Part shown: positions 29,112-40,211 of the stretch, piece by piece | Layout of the letters: each line of letters starts with the position of its first letter | Position numbering within the stretch: the stretch's first letter is position 1 | NCBI RefSeq assembly: GCF_900129005.1 | Contig: NZ_FQUN01000022.1 | Location: 17,403 to 81,402 of the forward strand | Reading direction: 5' to 3' | Source of the DNA: Leeuwenhoekiella marinoflava DSM 3653 | Lineage (GTDB): Bacteria; Bacteroidota; Bacteroidia; Flavobacteriales; Flavobacteriaceae | Length of the DNA stretch: 64,000 nt | The notes under the pieces: model-generated | What the model saw: only the letters and a program-made list of their open reading frames with translations | What the model was told of the DNA's origin: nothing | Databases searched by the model: none | Position numbers and translations under genes: made by a program

Positions 29112-29675
29112 TTAGTTTTCAGGTTTCCACTTGATTCCACAGCCCAAACTGGGTTTTTGAAGTTCGTTTTGTTTTCTGTTGTTAAACACATTATCAAGCG
29201 CTTCGCGCAAATCTCTTCCGTTTACGGGAATGCCATTACCCGGTCTGGAGTCATCTAACTGACCGCGATAAATGAGTTTTAATTCAGTATCAAATAAATA
29301 GAAATCAGGTGTACATGCCGCATCATAATCTTTAGCAACCTGCTGGCTTTCGTCATATAAATACGGGAAAGAATAATTGTATTTACGAGCAGTTTTACGC
29401 ATTAACCACGGGCTGTCTTCCGGATAGTTTTCTACATCATTACTGCTTATTGCGATAAAACCAAACCCCAAAACACGATAATCATTTGCAATGCGTACGA
29501 TCTCGTCATTCACGTGTTTTACGAAGGGGCAATGATTGCATAGAAACATTATGACTGTTCCGCGTTCTCCGGCAGCATCAGTCAAAGTAACGTGATCATT
29601 AGTTAGCGGGTTGAGCAATGAAAAGTACGGAGCAGTAGTGCCCAGTTCTAACATATTTGAAGGAGTTCTTGCCAT
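29112..29675 (-). CDS. Thioredoxin-like redoxin (AhpC/TSA-type)
   Basis: A 187-residue thioredoxin-fold protein with the active-site segment MFLCNHCPFVKHVNDEI (C-N-H-C), typical of the redoxin family annotated as 'thioredoxin family protein' in Bacteroidota. It also shows FIAISSNDVENYPEDSP and CTPDFYLFD (resolving Cys region). No signal peptide, so cytosolic. Likely peroxide or disulfide reduction. First gene of a two-gene unit with the UDG-like protein. Confidence 0.87.
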   Translation of the reverse strand: MARTPSNMLELGTTAPYFSLLNPLTNDHVTLTDAAGERGTVIMFLCNHCPFVKHVNDEIVRIANDYRVLGFGFIAISSNDVENYPEDSPWLMRKTARKYNYSFPYLYDESQQVAKDYDAACTPDFYLFDTELKLIYRGQLDDSRPGNGIPVNGRDLREALDNVFNNRKQNELQKPSLGCGIKWKPEN

Positions 29676-29756
29676 AGTTTCAAGTATTCTGTGTAATCTA
29701 CAAGATAGGTCGGTAAAAGCTGTTAAGTGTTACAAATACTAAAGTTGTTTTAAATC

Positions 29757-29788
29757 TTTGGGCTCGTTTTAAAGCCTTTGTAACTTTA
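29757..29788 (+). promoter_or_regulatory. Putative Bacteroidota-type promoter
   Basis: TTTG at 29757-29760 and TAACTTTA at 29781-29788, with 20 nt between, resemble the -33 TTG / -7 TAnnTTTG consensus of Bacteroidota. Transcription would begin about 10 nt before ATG 29807. Confidence 0.4.
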
Positions 29789-29806
29789 GTGAAAATCCAA
29801 GATATC

Positions 29807-30112
29807 ATGAAAAATACCTATAGTTCGCTTTCAAAAGCGATTGAAGATTTACAGAGTAAAGGATACGATACAGATTTTAATTTAGTAGATGAAGGTATCG
29901 AATCTAAAGCACATAAAAAGACTTGGACTGCCGGCCAAATAGAAGTTGAGGATGCATTTCGTTTTGAAGGAATGACAAACCCTGGAGATAACAGTGTTTT
30001 GTATGTGGTTAATACGCATAGCGGAGAAAAAGGACTACTAGTGGATGCTTACGGAGCTTACAGTGGTCAGATTTCACAAGAAATGATTCAAAAGTTAAAG
30101 ATTGAGCATTGA
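29807..30112 (+). CDS. Small conserved protein, 'PRPP synthetase'-named family
   Basis: A 101-residue protein matching a Bacteroidota family often labelled phosphoribosylpyrophosphate synthetase, although it lacks any PRPP synthase domain. The sequence has an Asp/Glu-rich mixed fold (LQSKGYDTDFNLVDEGIESK; DAFRFEGMTNPGDNSVLYVV). No function can be given. A GTG start 6 codons upstream is less likely than the ATG. The stop overlaps the csaA start (TGATG), so the two are coupled. Confidence 0.75.
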   Translation: MKNTYSSLSKAIEDLQSKGYDTDFNLVDEGIESKAHKKTWTAGQIEVEDAFRFEGMTNPGDNSVLYVVNTHSGEKGLLVDAYGAYSGQISQEMIQKLKIEH

Positions 30113-30450
30113 TGGCAGATGATTTAAGTTGGTCTGAATTTGAACGCGTAGAAATGCGTGTTGGTACCATAATAACTGTTAGTGATTTTCCTGAAGCCAG
30201 GAAACCTGCTTTTCAGCTGCAAATAGATTTTGGTGACGAAATAGGAATCAGAAAGACTTCAGCTCAAATAACAAAACGATACGAGCGTACAGACCTTGTG
30301 GGAAAGCAGGTGATTGCGGTTGTGAATTTCCCGAAGAAACAAATTGCCAATTTTATGAGCGAATGTTTGTTGCTGGGTACTGTAGATGGAAGTGAAGTAA
30401 CCCTTTTAAATCCAGATATGCCTGTTAAAAACGGTTTACGAGTAGGTTAA
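30112..30450 (+). CDS. csaA: tRNA-binding CsaA-like protein
   Basis: A 112-residue protein with the OB-fold tRNA-binding (TRBD/EMAP-like) domain seen in CsaA chaperones. It runs FERVEMRVGTIITVSDFPEARKPAFQLQIDFG to IAVVNFPKKQIANFMSE and ends KNGLRVG, which cover the whole family length. CsaA has export-related chaperone and tRNA-binding activity. ATG 30112 overlaps the upstream stop by 1 nt. Confidence 0.88.
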   Translation: MADDLSWSEFERVEMRVGTIITVSDFPEARKPAFQLQIDFGDEIGIRKTSAQITKRYERTDLVGKQVIAVVNFPKKQIANFMSECLLLGTVDGSEVTLLNPDMPVKNGLRVG

Positions 30451-30596
30451 TATAGTGTAGATTTTTATACTATAAAGCGGCTCCAAAGAGGAGGTTTTTC
30501 TATACAACTCGATTAAAAATAGTTGTGTGCTGCGTTAATTCCTTTATAAATCATTCAAGTAAACAACTAGTTTTTAAATTTTCAAAAAGATGATAC

Positions 30597-31100
30597 TCAG
30601 AGTGAAGTTTCTTCCTGAAAGGATTTCATTTTACGTAAATAACTAGAAAGCGCTTTGCTGGTTTGTTGTTGAATTTTCAATTTCATAAACTTCGTCCAGC
30701 CTAGAAGCAATCCTTTAAAACCCAAGGCTTGTCTGCTCCATTTATAGAGGTCAAAGTGATCTGTATGTTGCACAATCTTTCCATTTTGAAAACTGAATGT
30801 TCCCACTACGTGATTAACTACTTTCCGTTTTTGGGGGCCATACAGATAGGTAGCCGTCCACTTTGCACTTCCATTATAATCGTTTGCTTGTATCTCGCTG
30901 TATTCAATTTTAAGGTCATTACCGCCCCGCTCGTTGAGCATAAACCACATTGCAATGGCACGATCACCGCGAATGCTGCCAAAAACAGGATCTTCAAAAA
31001 TGATGTTTTTTGCATAGCAGGCAGTCATTGCTTGCGGATTGTGATTTTTAAAAGAACTGTAAAAAATCTCTAGAATTTCCTCATTAGGATGCATAGCCAA
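30597..31100 (-). CDS. NTF2-like (SnoaL-type) protein
   Basis: A 167-residue protein with a cone-shaped NTF2-like fold: FYSSFKNHNPQAMTACYA, FEDPVFGSIRGDRAIAMW and QNGKIVQHTDHFDLYKW. Such domains serve as enzymes or ligand carriers; the ligand cannot be read. Both ATG 31100 and ATG 31094 are possible starts. Followed on the same strand by nothing for more than 100 bp and preceded by a DoxX gene (39 bp). Confidence 0.8.
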   Translation of the reverse strand: MAMHPNEEILEIFYSSFKNHNPQAMTACYAKNIIFEDPVFGSIRGDRAIAMWFMLNERGGNDLKIEYSEIQANDYNGSAKWTATYLYGPQKRKVVNHVVGTFSFQNGKIVQHTDHFDLYKWSRQALGFKGLLLGWTKFMKLKIQQQTSKALSSYLRKMKSFQEETSL

Positions 31101-31139
31101 AGCGGTTGAATAAGCAGCAAGTTAGCACATCATAAAAAA

Positions 31140-31520
31140 CTATTTATTGAATAAAGGTTTTAGTTTATTTCGACTTTCAAAAAGGAACCATATGTCTAAA
31201 GCGAAAAAGATCAGAGCGACTACTAATCCACTAGGTTCATTTAAAATATGAATCAATAATATACCTATTAAAATGGGGAAAAGCATGACCGCTCCTAAAG
31301 CACGTGTTTGCTTAAACATAACGAGTACTCCGCCTAGAATTTCTACAACAGCGATTAGTGGCATGAGCCAGTTAATGGTTATAAATGCGTTGAATATTTC
31401 TAACATTTCCGGACTCATGTTTTCAGGGATGGGCATGTAATTGAAAAATTTATTCAATCCGCTATTGATAAACATTAGCCCGAAGAGGATACTTGCGATA
31501 AGAAGAATTTTGTTTTTCAT
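31140..31520 (-). CDS. DoxX-family membrane protein
   Basis: A 126-residue protein with four hydrophobic helices and the DoxX-type start (LIASILFGLMFINSGLNKFF). It also has the ILGGVLVMFKQTRALGAVML segment. DoxX proteins are inner-membrane proteins linked to redox or quinone functions in some bacteria. Role here unknown. Near the NTF2-like gene on the same strand. Confidence 0.85.
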   Translation of the reverse strand: MKNKILLIASILFGLMFINSGLNKFFNYMPIPENMSPEMLEIFNAFITINWLMPLIAVVEILGGVLVMFKQTRALGAVMLFPILIGILLIHILNEPSGLVVALIFFALDIWFLFESRNKLKPLFNK

Positions 31521-31674
31521 GATAAAAAAGGTTTTAGGAGTATAAAAAATACTGAAATTTTAAACTAAATCATAACAATAAATTCAATTTAAGACTTCAC
31601 AGATTTTACTTGAAATTGAGTAAATTGAAGAAAATTAGGGAATTCAATCTTTTTTAATAAGTAACGTCTATTGA

Positions 31675-34014
<2,340 letters not shown>

Positions 34015-34033
34015 ATCAAATTATTTATAGTAG

Positions 34034-34068
34034 AAAAGGCAACCCGATCCGATCAGGTCGCCTTTTTT
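34034..34068. terminator. Bidirectional intrinsic terminator
   Basis: AAAAGGC-ACC and GGT-GCCTTTTTTT form an imperfect stem with T-runs on both strands, between katG (+) and metE (-). Confidence 0.8.
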
Positions 34069-34070
34069 TA

Positions 34071-34112
34071 TTGGCACCGCCAAAGGGTTTAATGCCCCGA
34101 GGTAGTGTACTC
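34071..34112. repeat. Short dispersed repeat, copy A
   Basis: This segment begins TTGGCACCGCCA and shares about 30 nt with 62573-62605, with a few mismatches; the end (GAGGTAGTGTAC) is echoed at about 62683. It lies just after the katG terminator. It is a non-coding dispersed sequence; its origin and function are unknown. Confidence 0.5.
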
Positions 34113-34123
34113 AACAGTTAAAT

Positions 34124-36460
34124 TTAATGCGTGACTAAACGTTCTTTTTCCGAAGCTACACGCAGCTTTTTCGCAGCTTCTACCAGTGCTTCTAAAGCTT
34201 TATGCGTTTCCTCCCAATGGCGGGTTTTTAAACCACAATCAGGGTTTACCCACAGCTGTTTTTCCGGGATTACCAGTTTTGCTTTTTCCATCAAAGCAAC
34301 CATCTCTGTTACGGAAGGAACTCGAGGTGCGTGAATGTCATACACTCCGGGTCCTATCTCATTAGGATAGTTGAATTTGGCAAAAGCATCTAACAATTCC
34401 ATCTGAGAACGAGAACATTCAATCGTGATCACATCAGCATCCATGGCTGCGATATGCTCAATAATGTCGTTAAACTCAGAATAGCACATGTGCGTATGTA
34501 TCTGTGTCTGGTCGCTTACTCCAGCAGCGGAAATACAAAATGCATTTACAGCCCATTTTAGATATGCTTCCCATTCTGTTTTTCTAAGTGGTAGTCCTTC
34601 GCGTATTGCCGGTTCATCAATTTGTATGATTCTGATTCCGGCTTTTTCAAGGTCAAGCACTTCATCTCTAATCGCTAATGCAATCTGATTACAGGTTTCA
34701 GAACGAGATTGATCGTTGCGAACAAAACTCCATTGTAGAATAGTAACCGGCCCGGTAAGCATTCCTTTTACAATTTTTGAAGTTAAGCTTTGTGCGTAGG
34801 AACTCCATTTTACGGTCATGGCTTCAGGACGATCTACATCTCCATAAATGATAGGAGGTTTTACACAGCGGCTTCCATAACTCTGTACCCAACCCATTTT
34901 TGTGAATACAAATCCATTTAATTGTTCGCCAAAATATTCTACCATATCATTGCGTTCAAATTCACCGTGAACCAGAACATCTAAATCAATTTCTTCTTGC
35001 CAGCGAATGCACTGCTCGGTTTCTTTTAGAAGTAGGTTTTCATACGCTAAAGCATCTATACTTCCTTTTTTAAATTGAGCACGCCAGCTTCTAACTTCTT
35101 TAGTCTGCGGAAAAGAACCTATTGTTGTAGTAGGAAATAAAGGCAGTTTAAGCGCTTTATGTTGAATTGTCTTTCGCTCTGAAAAATCCTGATTCCGCTT
35201 AGCATCTTTTGCAGTTATGTTTGCAGTGCGTTGCTTTACTTCAGTTTTGTGGATAAGCTGTGATTCTTGCTTACTTTTTACAGCATCAAGGTTAGCTTGT
35301 AGCTTTTCCATCGTAGCAACCGCGTGTGTGTCGTCAGCCTCTATAATCGCTTTTAATGTAGCGAGCTCTTCTAATTTCTGTTTTGCAAAGGCTAACCAAT
35401 TTTTAATTTCTGGAGTTAAAACAGTTTCATTGGTTTCTAAATCCAGATCACAAGGAACGTGTAATAACGAACAGCTTGGAGCAATCATGATTCGTTTAGG
35501 AGATTTGCTTTTAAGCGCTTTCCGTATAAAATCTAACGAAGTCTGATAGTCGTTTTTCCAGATGTTCCTTCCATCAACAATCCCTAAAGAGAGCGTTAGT
35601 TCCTTAGGCGTTTTATCTAATACTTCTTGTAATTGTTGAGGTGCTCTAACCAGGTCAATATGCAAGGCACAAACCGGAAGGGAAACAGCTAGATTAAGAT
35701 TTTCTTTCAATCCTTCAAAATACGTGGCCAGAAGAATTTTCAATTCCGGCAGTTGCTTTTTGAGTTCGTTATATACCTTATTGTAAACTTCCTGTTCTTT
35801 CGGAGTTAAATCAAGAGCGAGAAAGGGTTCATCTAATTGTACCCAAATCGCACCGGCTTCTTGAAGCTTTTTAAGAACGTCAATATATACGGGCAATAGC
35901 TTATCTATAAGATCTAAACGGTTGAAGCCAGCTTCTTTTTCTTTACCCAACAACAAATAGGTGATAGGCCCCAAAAGAACTGGTTTTGTGAGAATGCCTA
36001 TTTCTTTAGCTTCTAAAAATTCGTCTAAAGCTTTGTTAGAAAACAGTTCGAACTCCTGATCTTTTTTAAATTCAGGAACGATATAATGGTAATTGGTGTC
36101 AAACCATTTGGTCATTTCCATCGCGGTTATGTCCAGACCGTCTTGCTGATAACCGCGGGCCATCGCAAAGTACAGGTCTTGTTTTGTAGTTTCTTTTTTA
36201 GAGATCAGCTCCTGATACCGGACAGGAATCGCGTTGACGGTAAGCGACATATCCAATACCTGATCGTAAAACGAAAAATCGTTAGACGGGATCAAATCGA
36301 TACCGGCTTCTTGCTGAAGCTTCCAGTTGTTTTGTCTGATGTTTGCACCGGCTTGATGTAAATCATCCAGACTGATGTTGCCTGACCAATACTGCTCACA
36401 GGCTTTTTTGAGCTCACGTTGACTACCAATGCGCGGGTAGCCCAGAATGTGCGTTTGCAT
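34124..36460 (-). CDS. metE: Cobalamin-independent methionine synthase
   Basis: A 778-residue zinc enzyme that methylates homocysteine with 5-methyltetrahydropteroyl-triglutamate. Both barrels are present: the N-terminal one with MQTHILGYPRIGSQRELKKA, the C-terminal one with LPLFPTTTIGSFPQT, zinc ligands in HTHMCYSEF and NPDCGLKTR, and the substrate residues IQIDEPAIREG. A long central linker (about 395-440) is charged. A cobalamin riboswitch precedes it, as expected for an enzyme needed only when B12 is missing. Confidence 0.97.
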   Translation of the reverse strand: MQTHILGYPRIGSQRELKKACEQYWSGNISLDDLHQAGANIRQNNWKLQQEAGIDLIPSNDFSFYDQVLDMSLTVNAIPVRYQELISKKETTKQDLYFAMARGYQQDGLDITAMEMTKWFDTNYHYIVPEFKKDQEFELFSNKALDEFLEAKEIGILTKPVLLGPITYLLLGKEKEAGFNRLDLIDKLLPVYIDVLKKLQEAGAIWVQLDEPFLALDLTPKEQEVYNKVYNELKKQLPELKILLATYFEGLKENLNLAVSLPVCALHIDLVRAPQQLQEVLDKTPKELTLSLGIVDGRNIWKNDYQTSLDFIRKALKSKSPKRIMIAPSCSLLHVPCDLDLETNETVLTPEIKNWLAFAKQKLEELATLKAIIEADDTHAVATMEKLQANLDAVKSKQESQLIHKTEVKQRTANITAKDAKRNQDFSERKTIQHKALKLPLFPTTTIGSFPQTKEVRSWRAQFKKGSIDALAYENLLLKETEQCIRWQEEIDLDVLVHGEFERNDMVEYFGEQLNGFVFTKMGWVQSYGSRCVKPPIIYGDVDRPEAMTVKWSSYAQSLTSKIVKGMLTGPVTILQWSFVRNDQSRSETCNQIALAIRDEVLDLEKAGIRIIQIDEPAIREGLPLRKTEWEAYLKWAVNAFCISAAGVSDQTQIHTHMCYSEFNDIIEHIAAMDADVITIECSRSQMELLDAFAKFNYPNEIGPGVYDIHAPRVPSVTEMVALMEKAKLVIPEKQLWVNPDCGLKTRHWEETHKALEALVEAAKKLRVASEKERLVTH

Positions 36461-36634
36461 TTTAATAACTTTTAAATTAAAAAATTTGATTTAAAAGTTC
36501 GTTGCCGTATTTCGGCTTTGCTAAAAGATGAGAAGATTAAAGAGTGTTTTGGTGCCGTAATTTCAAGACAGGATATAGGTATCCTATTGAAAAATGAGCA
36601 TCAAACCAGACTCAAGCTTCAGATCGCGAAAGCA

Positions 36635-36820
36635 AAGTCCTAGCGGAACAGGCAGGTCTCCTGACTTATAACAGCTTTTACCATCCTTCCCATCTTGATT
36701 GTGAAGACAGTGGATTACTACGGTTAAAGCTTTGTTTTGTGTTACTTACAGTTGCGCGACAGCTCTGGATTTGCACCAGATTCCCTATTAATGCACGTTA
36801 TGTGTAACCTATTCCGTTAG
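36635..36820 (-). promoter_or_regulatory. Cobalamin (AdoCbl) riboswitch for metE
   Basis: Read on the minus strand, the core contains the ligand-pocket segment GGTGCAAATCCAGAGC, then CGCGCAACTGTAAG and later the B12 box AGTCAGGAGACCTGCCTGT (plus-strand 36651-36668 read in reverse). These match the cobalamin riboswitch family, in the right order and spacing. It lies about 175 nt before the metE start. No clear terminator hairpin is visible in between, so control may be at translation. It would lower metE expression when cobalamin is present. Confidence 0.9.
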
Positions 36821-36949
36821 ATGAAAAAATAAAGTAAAGAACTTTTGAGAAGGTGAAATTACGGTTTACATTTTTAAAAACAGTTGAAGTATGGTATTTC
36901 ATACAGATCTAATGAATTTGTTATAAAAAGAACCGATTTTGAAGGAGTA

Positions 36950-37966
36950 CTAGTTGCTCTGAAACGACCAAGCCACGATGCGGCTTACTTTGTTACCGGT
37001 TCCCATAGGTATTGTTTTTACGTGTTTTGCTGAAGCTCTTTTGAGATGTTTATAAATATCTTTTAGATTTTCTTGCTTAGAAACGAGCGTGGTAAACCAA
37101 AGGCAGTTATTTGCAAATGCTGTACTCTCCCTGATCATGGTTTTGATGAATTTAGGTTCTCCGCCGGGAGTGACGAGTTCGTTACCGATTCCTGCAAAAT
37201 TTAAGTCGGGTTTAGAGGCATTCTTCCCTGAAAGGTTTTTTACTTTTCTGCGTGTACCTTTTATTGCAGCGTCACGAGAAGCGTGAAAAGGTGGATTACA
37301 CATAGTGAAGTCCAGTTTGTCTTCCGGGTTGATTATGCCCTTAAAAATAAAACCAGATTCTTTTTGTAGCCGTAACTCAATTTTATCCTGAAGAGATTCA
37401 TTTGTTTCAATAATTCTTTCCGCAGAAGCTAAAGATGCCGGGTCTATATCGGTCGCTATAAAATTCCAGTCATAAGCTACAACGCCCAGAATGGGATAAA
37501 TTAAGCTGGCGCCGGTTCCTATATCAAGCCCTTTAATTTGCTTTCCTTTAGGGATACTTCCTTTAAATTTTTCAGCTAATAAATCAGCGAGGTAGTGCAA
37601 GTAGTCTGCACGTCCCGGAATAGGCGGGCATAAATTAGCATCCGGAAATTGCCAGTTCGAGATTCCGTAGTAAGAATCAAGTAAAGCCTGATTGAGCAAT
37701 TTTACAGCTTCAGGATTCGCAAAATCTACCGAAGTTGTGCCGTATTTGTTTTTTTTGATATGAGCTTGCAACTGCGGTTTTACCTTCAATAAAGCTTCCA
37801 GATCATAGGGTTCTCGGTTGCGATTACGGGAGTGTAATTTTGATTTTATCTGATAATCGGGATTAGAAGATGTTGAGGTTTGCCCAGATGATAGAACTTG
37901 TTTTGAATTCTGGCCTTTTGGGTGTGATTCCAGATTGTTTGTGTGCTTTTTTTTTGAGTAAGGCAT
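36950..37966 (-). CDS. rlmF: 23S rRNA (adenine(1618)-N6)-methyltransferase
   Basis: A 338-residue SAM-dependent methyltransferase that modifies A1618 in 23S rRNA. It has the SAM-binding motif GLDIGTGASLIYPILG, DIDPASLASA and the catalytic NPPFH, in TMCNPPFHAS. A basic low-complexity N-terminal tail of about 50 residues (KKKHTNNLESHPKGQN) precedes the fold. Transcribed toward metE but separated by the riboswitch. Confidence 0.9.
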   Translation of the reverse strand: MPYSKKKHTNNLESHPKGQNSKQVLSSGQTSTSSNPDYQIKSKLHSRNRNREPYDLEALLKVKPQLQAHIKKNKYGTTSVDFANPEAVKLLNQALLDSYYGISNWQFPDANLCPPIPGRADYLHYLADLLAEKFKGSIPKGKQIKGLDIGTGASLIYPILGVVAYDWNFIATDIDPASLASAERIIETNESLQDKIELRLQKESGFIFKGIINPEDKLDFTMCNPPFHASRDAAIKGTRRKVKNLSGKNASKPDLNFAGIGNELVTPGGEPKFIKTMIRESTAFANNCLWFTTLVSKQENLKDIYKHLKRASAKHVKTIPMGTGNKVSRIVAWSFQSN

Positions 37967-38011
37967 CGTGGATCGCTGAATACTTATGATTGGGTACGCA
38001 AGATAACAAAC

Positions 38012-39004
38012 CTAAGCTTTAACCTCATTTTCTAATTCGTTTCCGCTTTCAAATTCGGTAAGGTTTTTTAGCGTTACTTGTGCAATTTGGTCTAAAGCTT
38101 CTTTGGTGAAAAATCCTTGATGACCGGTGATCAGCACATTTGGGAAAGACATCAGTCTTAAAAAATCATCATCCTTATTAACTGTTTCAGACAGGTCATT
38201 GAAAAACAAGCCTGATTCTTGCTCGTACACATCAATACCCAAATAACCTAGTTTTTCTTGCTTAAGTGCTTCAACAACTGAAGCCGTGTCTATCAAGGCA
38301 CCTCGACCTGTATTGATGAGCATTGCGCCTTTTTTCATTTTATTAAAGGCATCAGTATTCATGAGATGATGTGTTTGTTCATTAAGCGGACAATGCAAGG
38401 AGATGATATCGGATTCCTGCAAGAGTTCATCAATAGCTACATAATTTACGCTTAAATCTTTCAGTTCGTCAGCGGGTTTAATATCGTAAGCAAGAACCTT
38501 GCAGCCAAAACCCAACATGATTTTAGCAAAGCAAATGCCGATAATGCCAGTGCCTATAACGCCTACTGTTTTTCCGTAGATATTAAAACCTGTAAGCTTT
38601 TCTAATGAAAAATTATTCTCACGAACGCGGTTGTAGGCTTTATGTGTTTTTCGGTTTAAAGTGAGCATTAAAGCGACCGCATGTTCTGCTACGGCCTGCG
38701 GTGAATAGGCAGGGACGCGAACAATTGTTATATTGTTTTCTGCTGCTGCTGCCAGATCTACATTGTTAAAACCGGCACAGCGTAAAGCGATGAGTTTAAT
38801 GCCACAATCAGCGAGTTTCTCAAGGTTTTTTTTGTTGAGGTCATCATTAACAAAAACACATACCGCTTCAAAATCTTGTGCCAATGATGCGGTATGGACA
38901 TTAAGTGCCGTTTCAAAAAAGGTAAGTTGGTGCTTGTTATCAGAATTTATTTTTTCAAAAAAATCCTGATCGTATTTTTTAGTACTGAAGAAGGCAACTT
39001 TCAT
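38012..39004 (-). CDS. ldhA: D-lactate / 2-hydroxyacid dehydrogenase
   Basis: A 330-residue NAD-dependent D-2-hydroxyacid dehydrogenase, best matching D-lactate dehydrogenases of the LdhA type. Rossmann motif GVIGTGIIGICFAKI, the catalytic arginine in INTGRGALID, glutamate in DVYEQESGLFF and the catalytic histidine in GHQGFFT are present. It interconverts pyruvate and D-lactate. Separate from neighbours (gaps of more than 30 bp on either side). Confidence 0.88.
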   Translation of the reverse strand: MKVAFFSTKKYDQDFFEKINSDNKHQLTFFETALNVHTASLAQDFEAVCVFVNDDLNKKNLEKLADCGIKLIALRCAGFNNVDLAAAAENNITIVRVPAYSPQAVAEHAVALMLTLNRKTHKAYNRVRENNFSLEKLTGFNIYGKTVGVIGTGIIGICFAKIMLGFGCKVLAYDIKPADELKDLSVNYVAIDELLQESDIISLHCPLNEQTHHLMNTDAFNKMKKGAMLINTGRGALIDTASVVEALKQEKLGYLGIDVYEQESGLFFNDLSETVNKDDDFLRLMSFPNVLITGHQGFFTKEALDQIAQVTLKNLTEFESGNELENEVKA

Positions 39005-39040
39005 AAGTGGAGAATTTAGTAGTTCTAAGTTATTTCATTT

Positions 39041-39916
39041 TTAAGCACTAGTAGTTTTTAGAGATAACCCATTTAGGGATTGCTTAAGTTTTAAAACGTA
39101 TTCAGATTTACCCAAACACCAGATCAATGCGTTTTCTTTAGTCGCTCTAAAAATGGTGTTGTGGTGCTCATTAGGCTCTGGGCTGTATTTCCATAATAAA
39201 TTAGCAGGTTCAATAGTCTCCAGTTTTAGCTTAAGTTCTTCTGTGTATCGGTAAATATCTACCGCATCAGAGGCAGTAAACCAAAGCTTGGTCTCTCGTT
39301 TAGGAAGTGTTTCAAAATAGGTTTCAGCCTCATCAACCAGCGCATTGTTATTCCACCAGAGTGACGGGTCTATCGCAATGTAAAAGTCAAAGGTTTCTGG
39401 TTTGAGAAAAAAAGTTTCCATCACAAAAAGTCCGGCGAGTGATTCTCCAATGATACCTTTCTTTGAAGAAGTTCTATAAGTCGCATTAATTTTAGGAATC
39501 AATTCTTCGGTAATAAAAGCTCTAAAGCTTTTAGCGCCATCATCCATTGGGATTTCATATTTCTCGTGCTCTTTTACAGTAGAAGCACCGGTTAGATCCC
39601 TTCCGCGCAGCGTATTTTTAATTCCTACGAGTATGATGGGCTCAATCTTATTTTCTTCTATAAGCTTTGCTAGTGTATTTGCGATATGCGGAAAATCTTC
39701 GTTAATACCCCCGTCTGGCATATACAATACAGGAAATTCAGAAGCAGTATCAGAATATTGAGGAGGCGTCCAGATATTGATTACTCGAGTTTCATTTACG
39801 AATTTAGAATCTAGCGTAATGCTTTTGTGAGCGGGAATGGGATCGTTGAATACATTTTTGTTACCGCAAGCGGTAAAGATAAAAAACGAAATCATGAGGA
39901 GACGTAGGTACGGCAT
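39041..39916 (-). CDS. Putative esterase lipoprotein (alpha/beta hydrolase)
   Basis: A 291-residue alpha/beta-hydrolase of the D-esterase/Fes-like group. A signal with lipobox (FFIFTAC) places it at a membrane. The nucleophile elbow GESLAG, preceded by GIIGE, is intact, a catalytic Asp/His pair fits ASDAVDI and PNEHHNTI. LYMPDGG supplies the oxyanion region. The substrate is unknown, a siderophore or cell-surface ester being possible. Confidence 0.82.
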   Translation of the reverse strand: MPYLRLLMISFFIFTACGNKNVFNDPIPAHKSITLDSKFVNETRVINIWTPPQYSDTASEFPVLYMPDGGINEDFPHIANTLAKLIEENKIEPIILVGIKNTLRGRDLTGASTVKEHEKYEIPMDDGAKSFRAFITEELIPKINATYRTSSKKGIIGESLAGLFVMETFFLKPETFDFYIAIDPSLWWNNNALVDEAETYFETLPKRETKLWFTASDAVDIYRYTEELKLKLETIEPANLLWKYSPEPNEHHNTIFRATKENALIWCLGKSEYVLKLKQSLNGLSLKTTSA

Positions 39917-40211
39917 AATAATCCTTTGTTTTAAAGAGATACACTAGATTTTTTAGGCGGAATCGTATTGTTTTAATGTGATTTTTAAAAGCTTTTGATT
40001 TTTCTTTTAGCAAATACAAAGCACTATTTATAGTTGTCGGTTGCCTCTTCTTTTCCGCTCCAGATAAATATAGTGGGTTAGGATAAATTGGTTGAGATGA
40101 TTTTCCTGAATGCGCTTAAAAAGCAGTTTAAGGTATGCTTTTTAAGCATCAAACACCCAATATCAGTAATGCTATTTGGTTTAAGAGTCAGAAATTTTAT
40201 CCTTTCTAAGG
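39917..40211. other. Intergenic region with 12-bp hairpin
   Basis: A gap of 295 bp without a credible gene. A perfect hairpin is formed by GCTTAAAAAGCA (40114-40125) and TGCTTTTTAAGC (40136-40147) with a 10-nt loop, but no T-run follows on either strand. It may stabilise the 3' end of the UvrA-like mRNA; this is inference. Confidence 0.45.

Noticed and set aside
29807..30112. Calling this gene a PRPP synthetase
   Set aside because: The name is used for the family, but the 101-residue protein lacks any PRPP-binding motif; kept as unknown.
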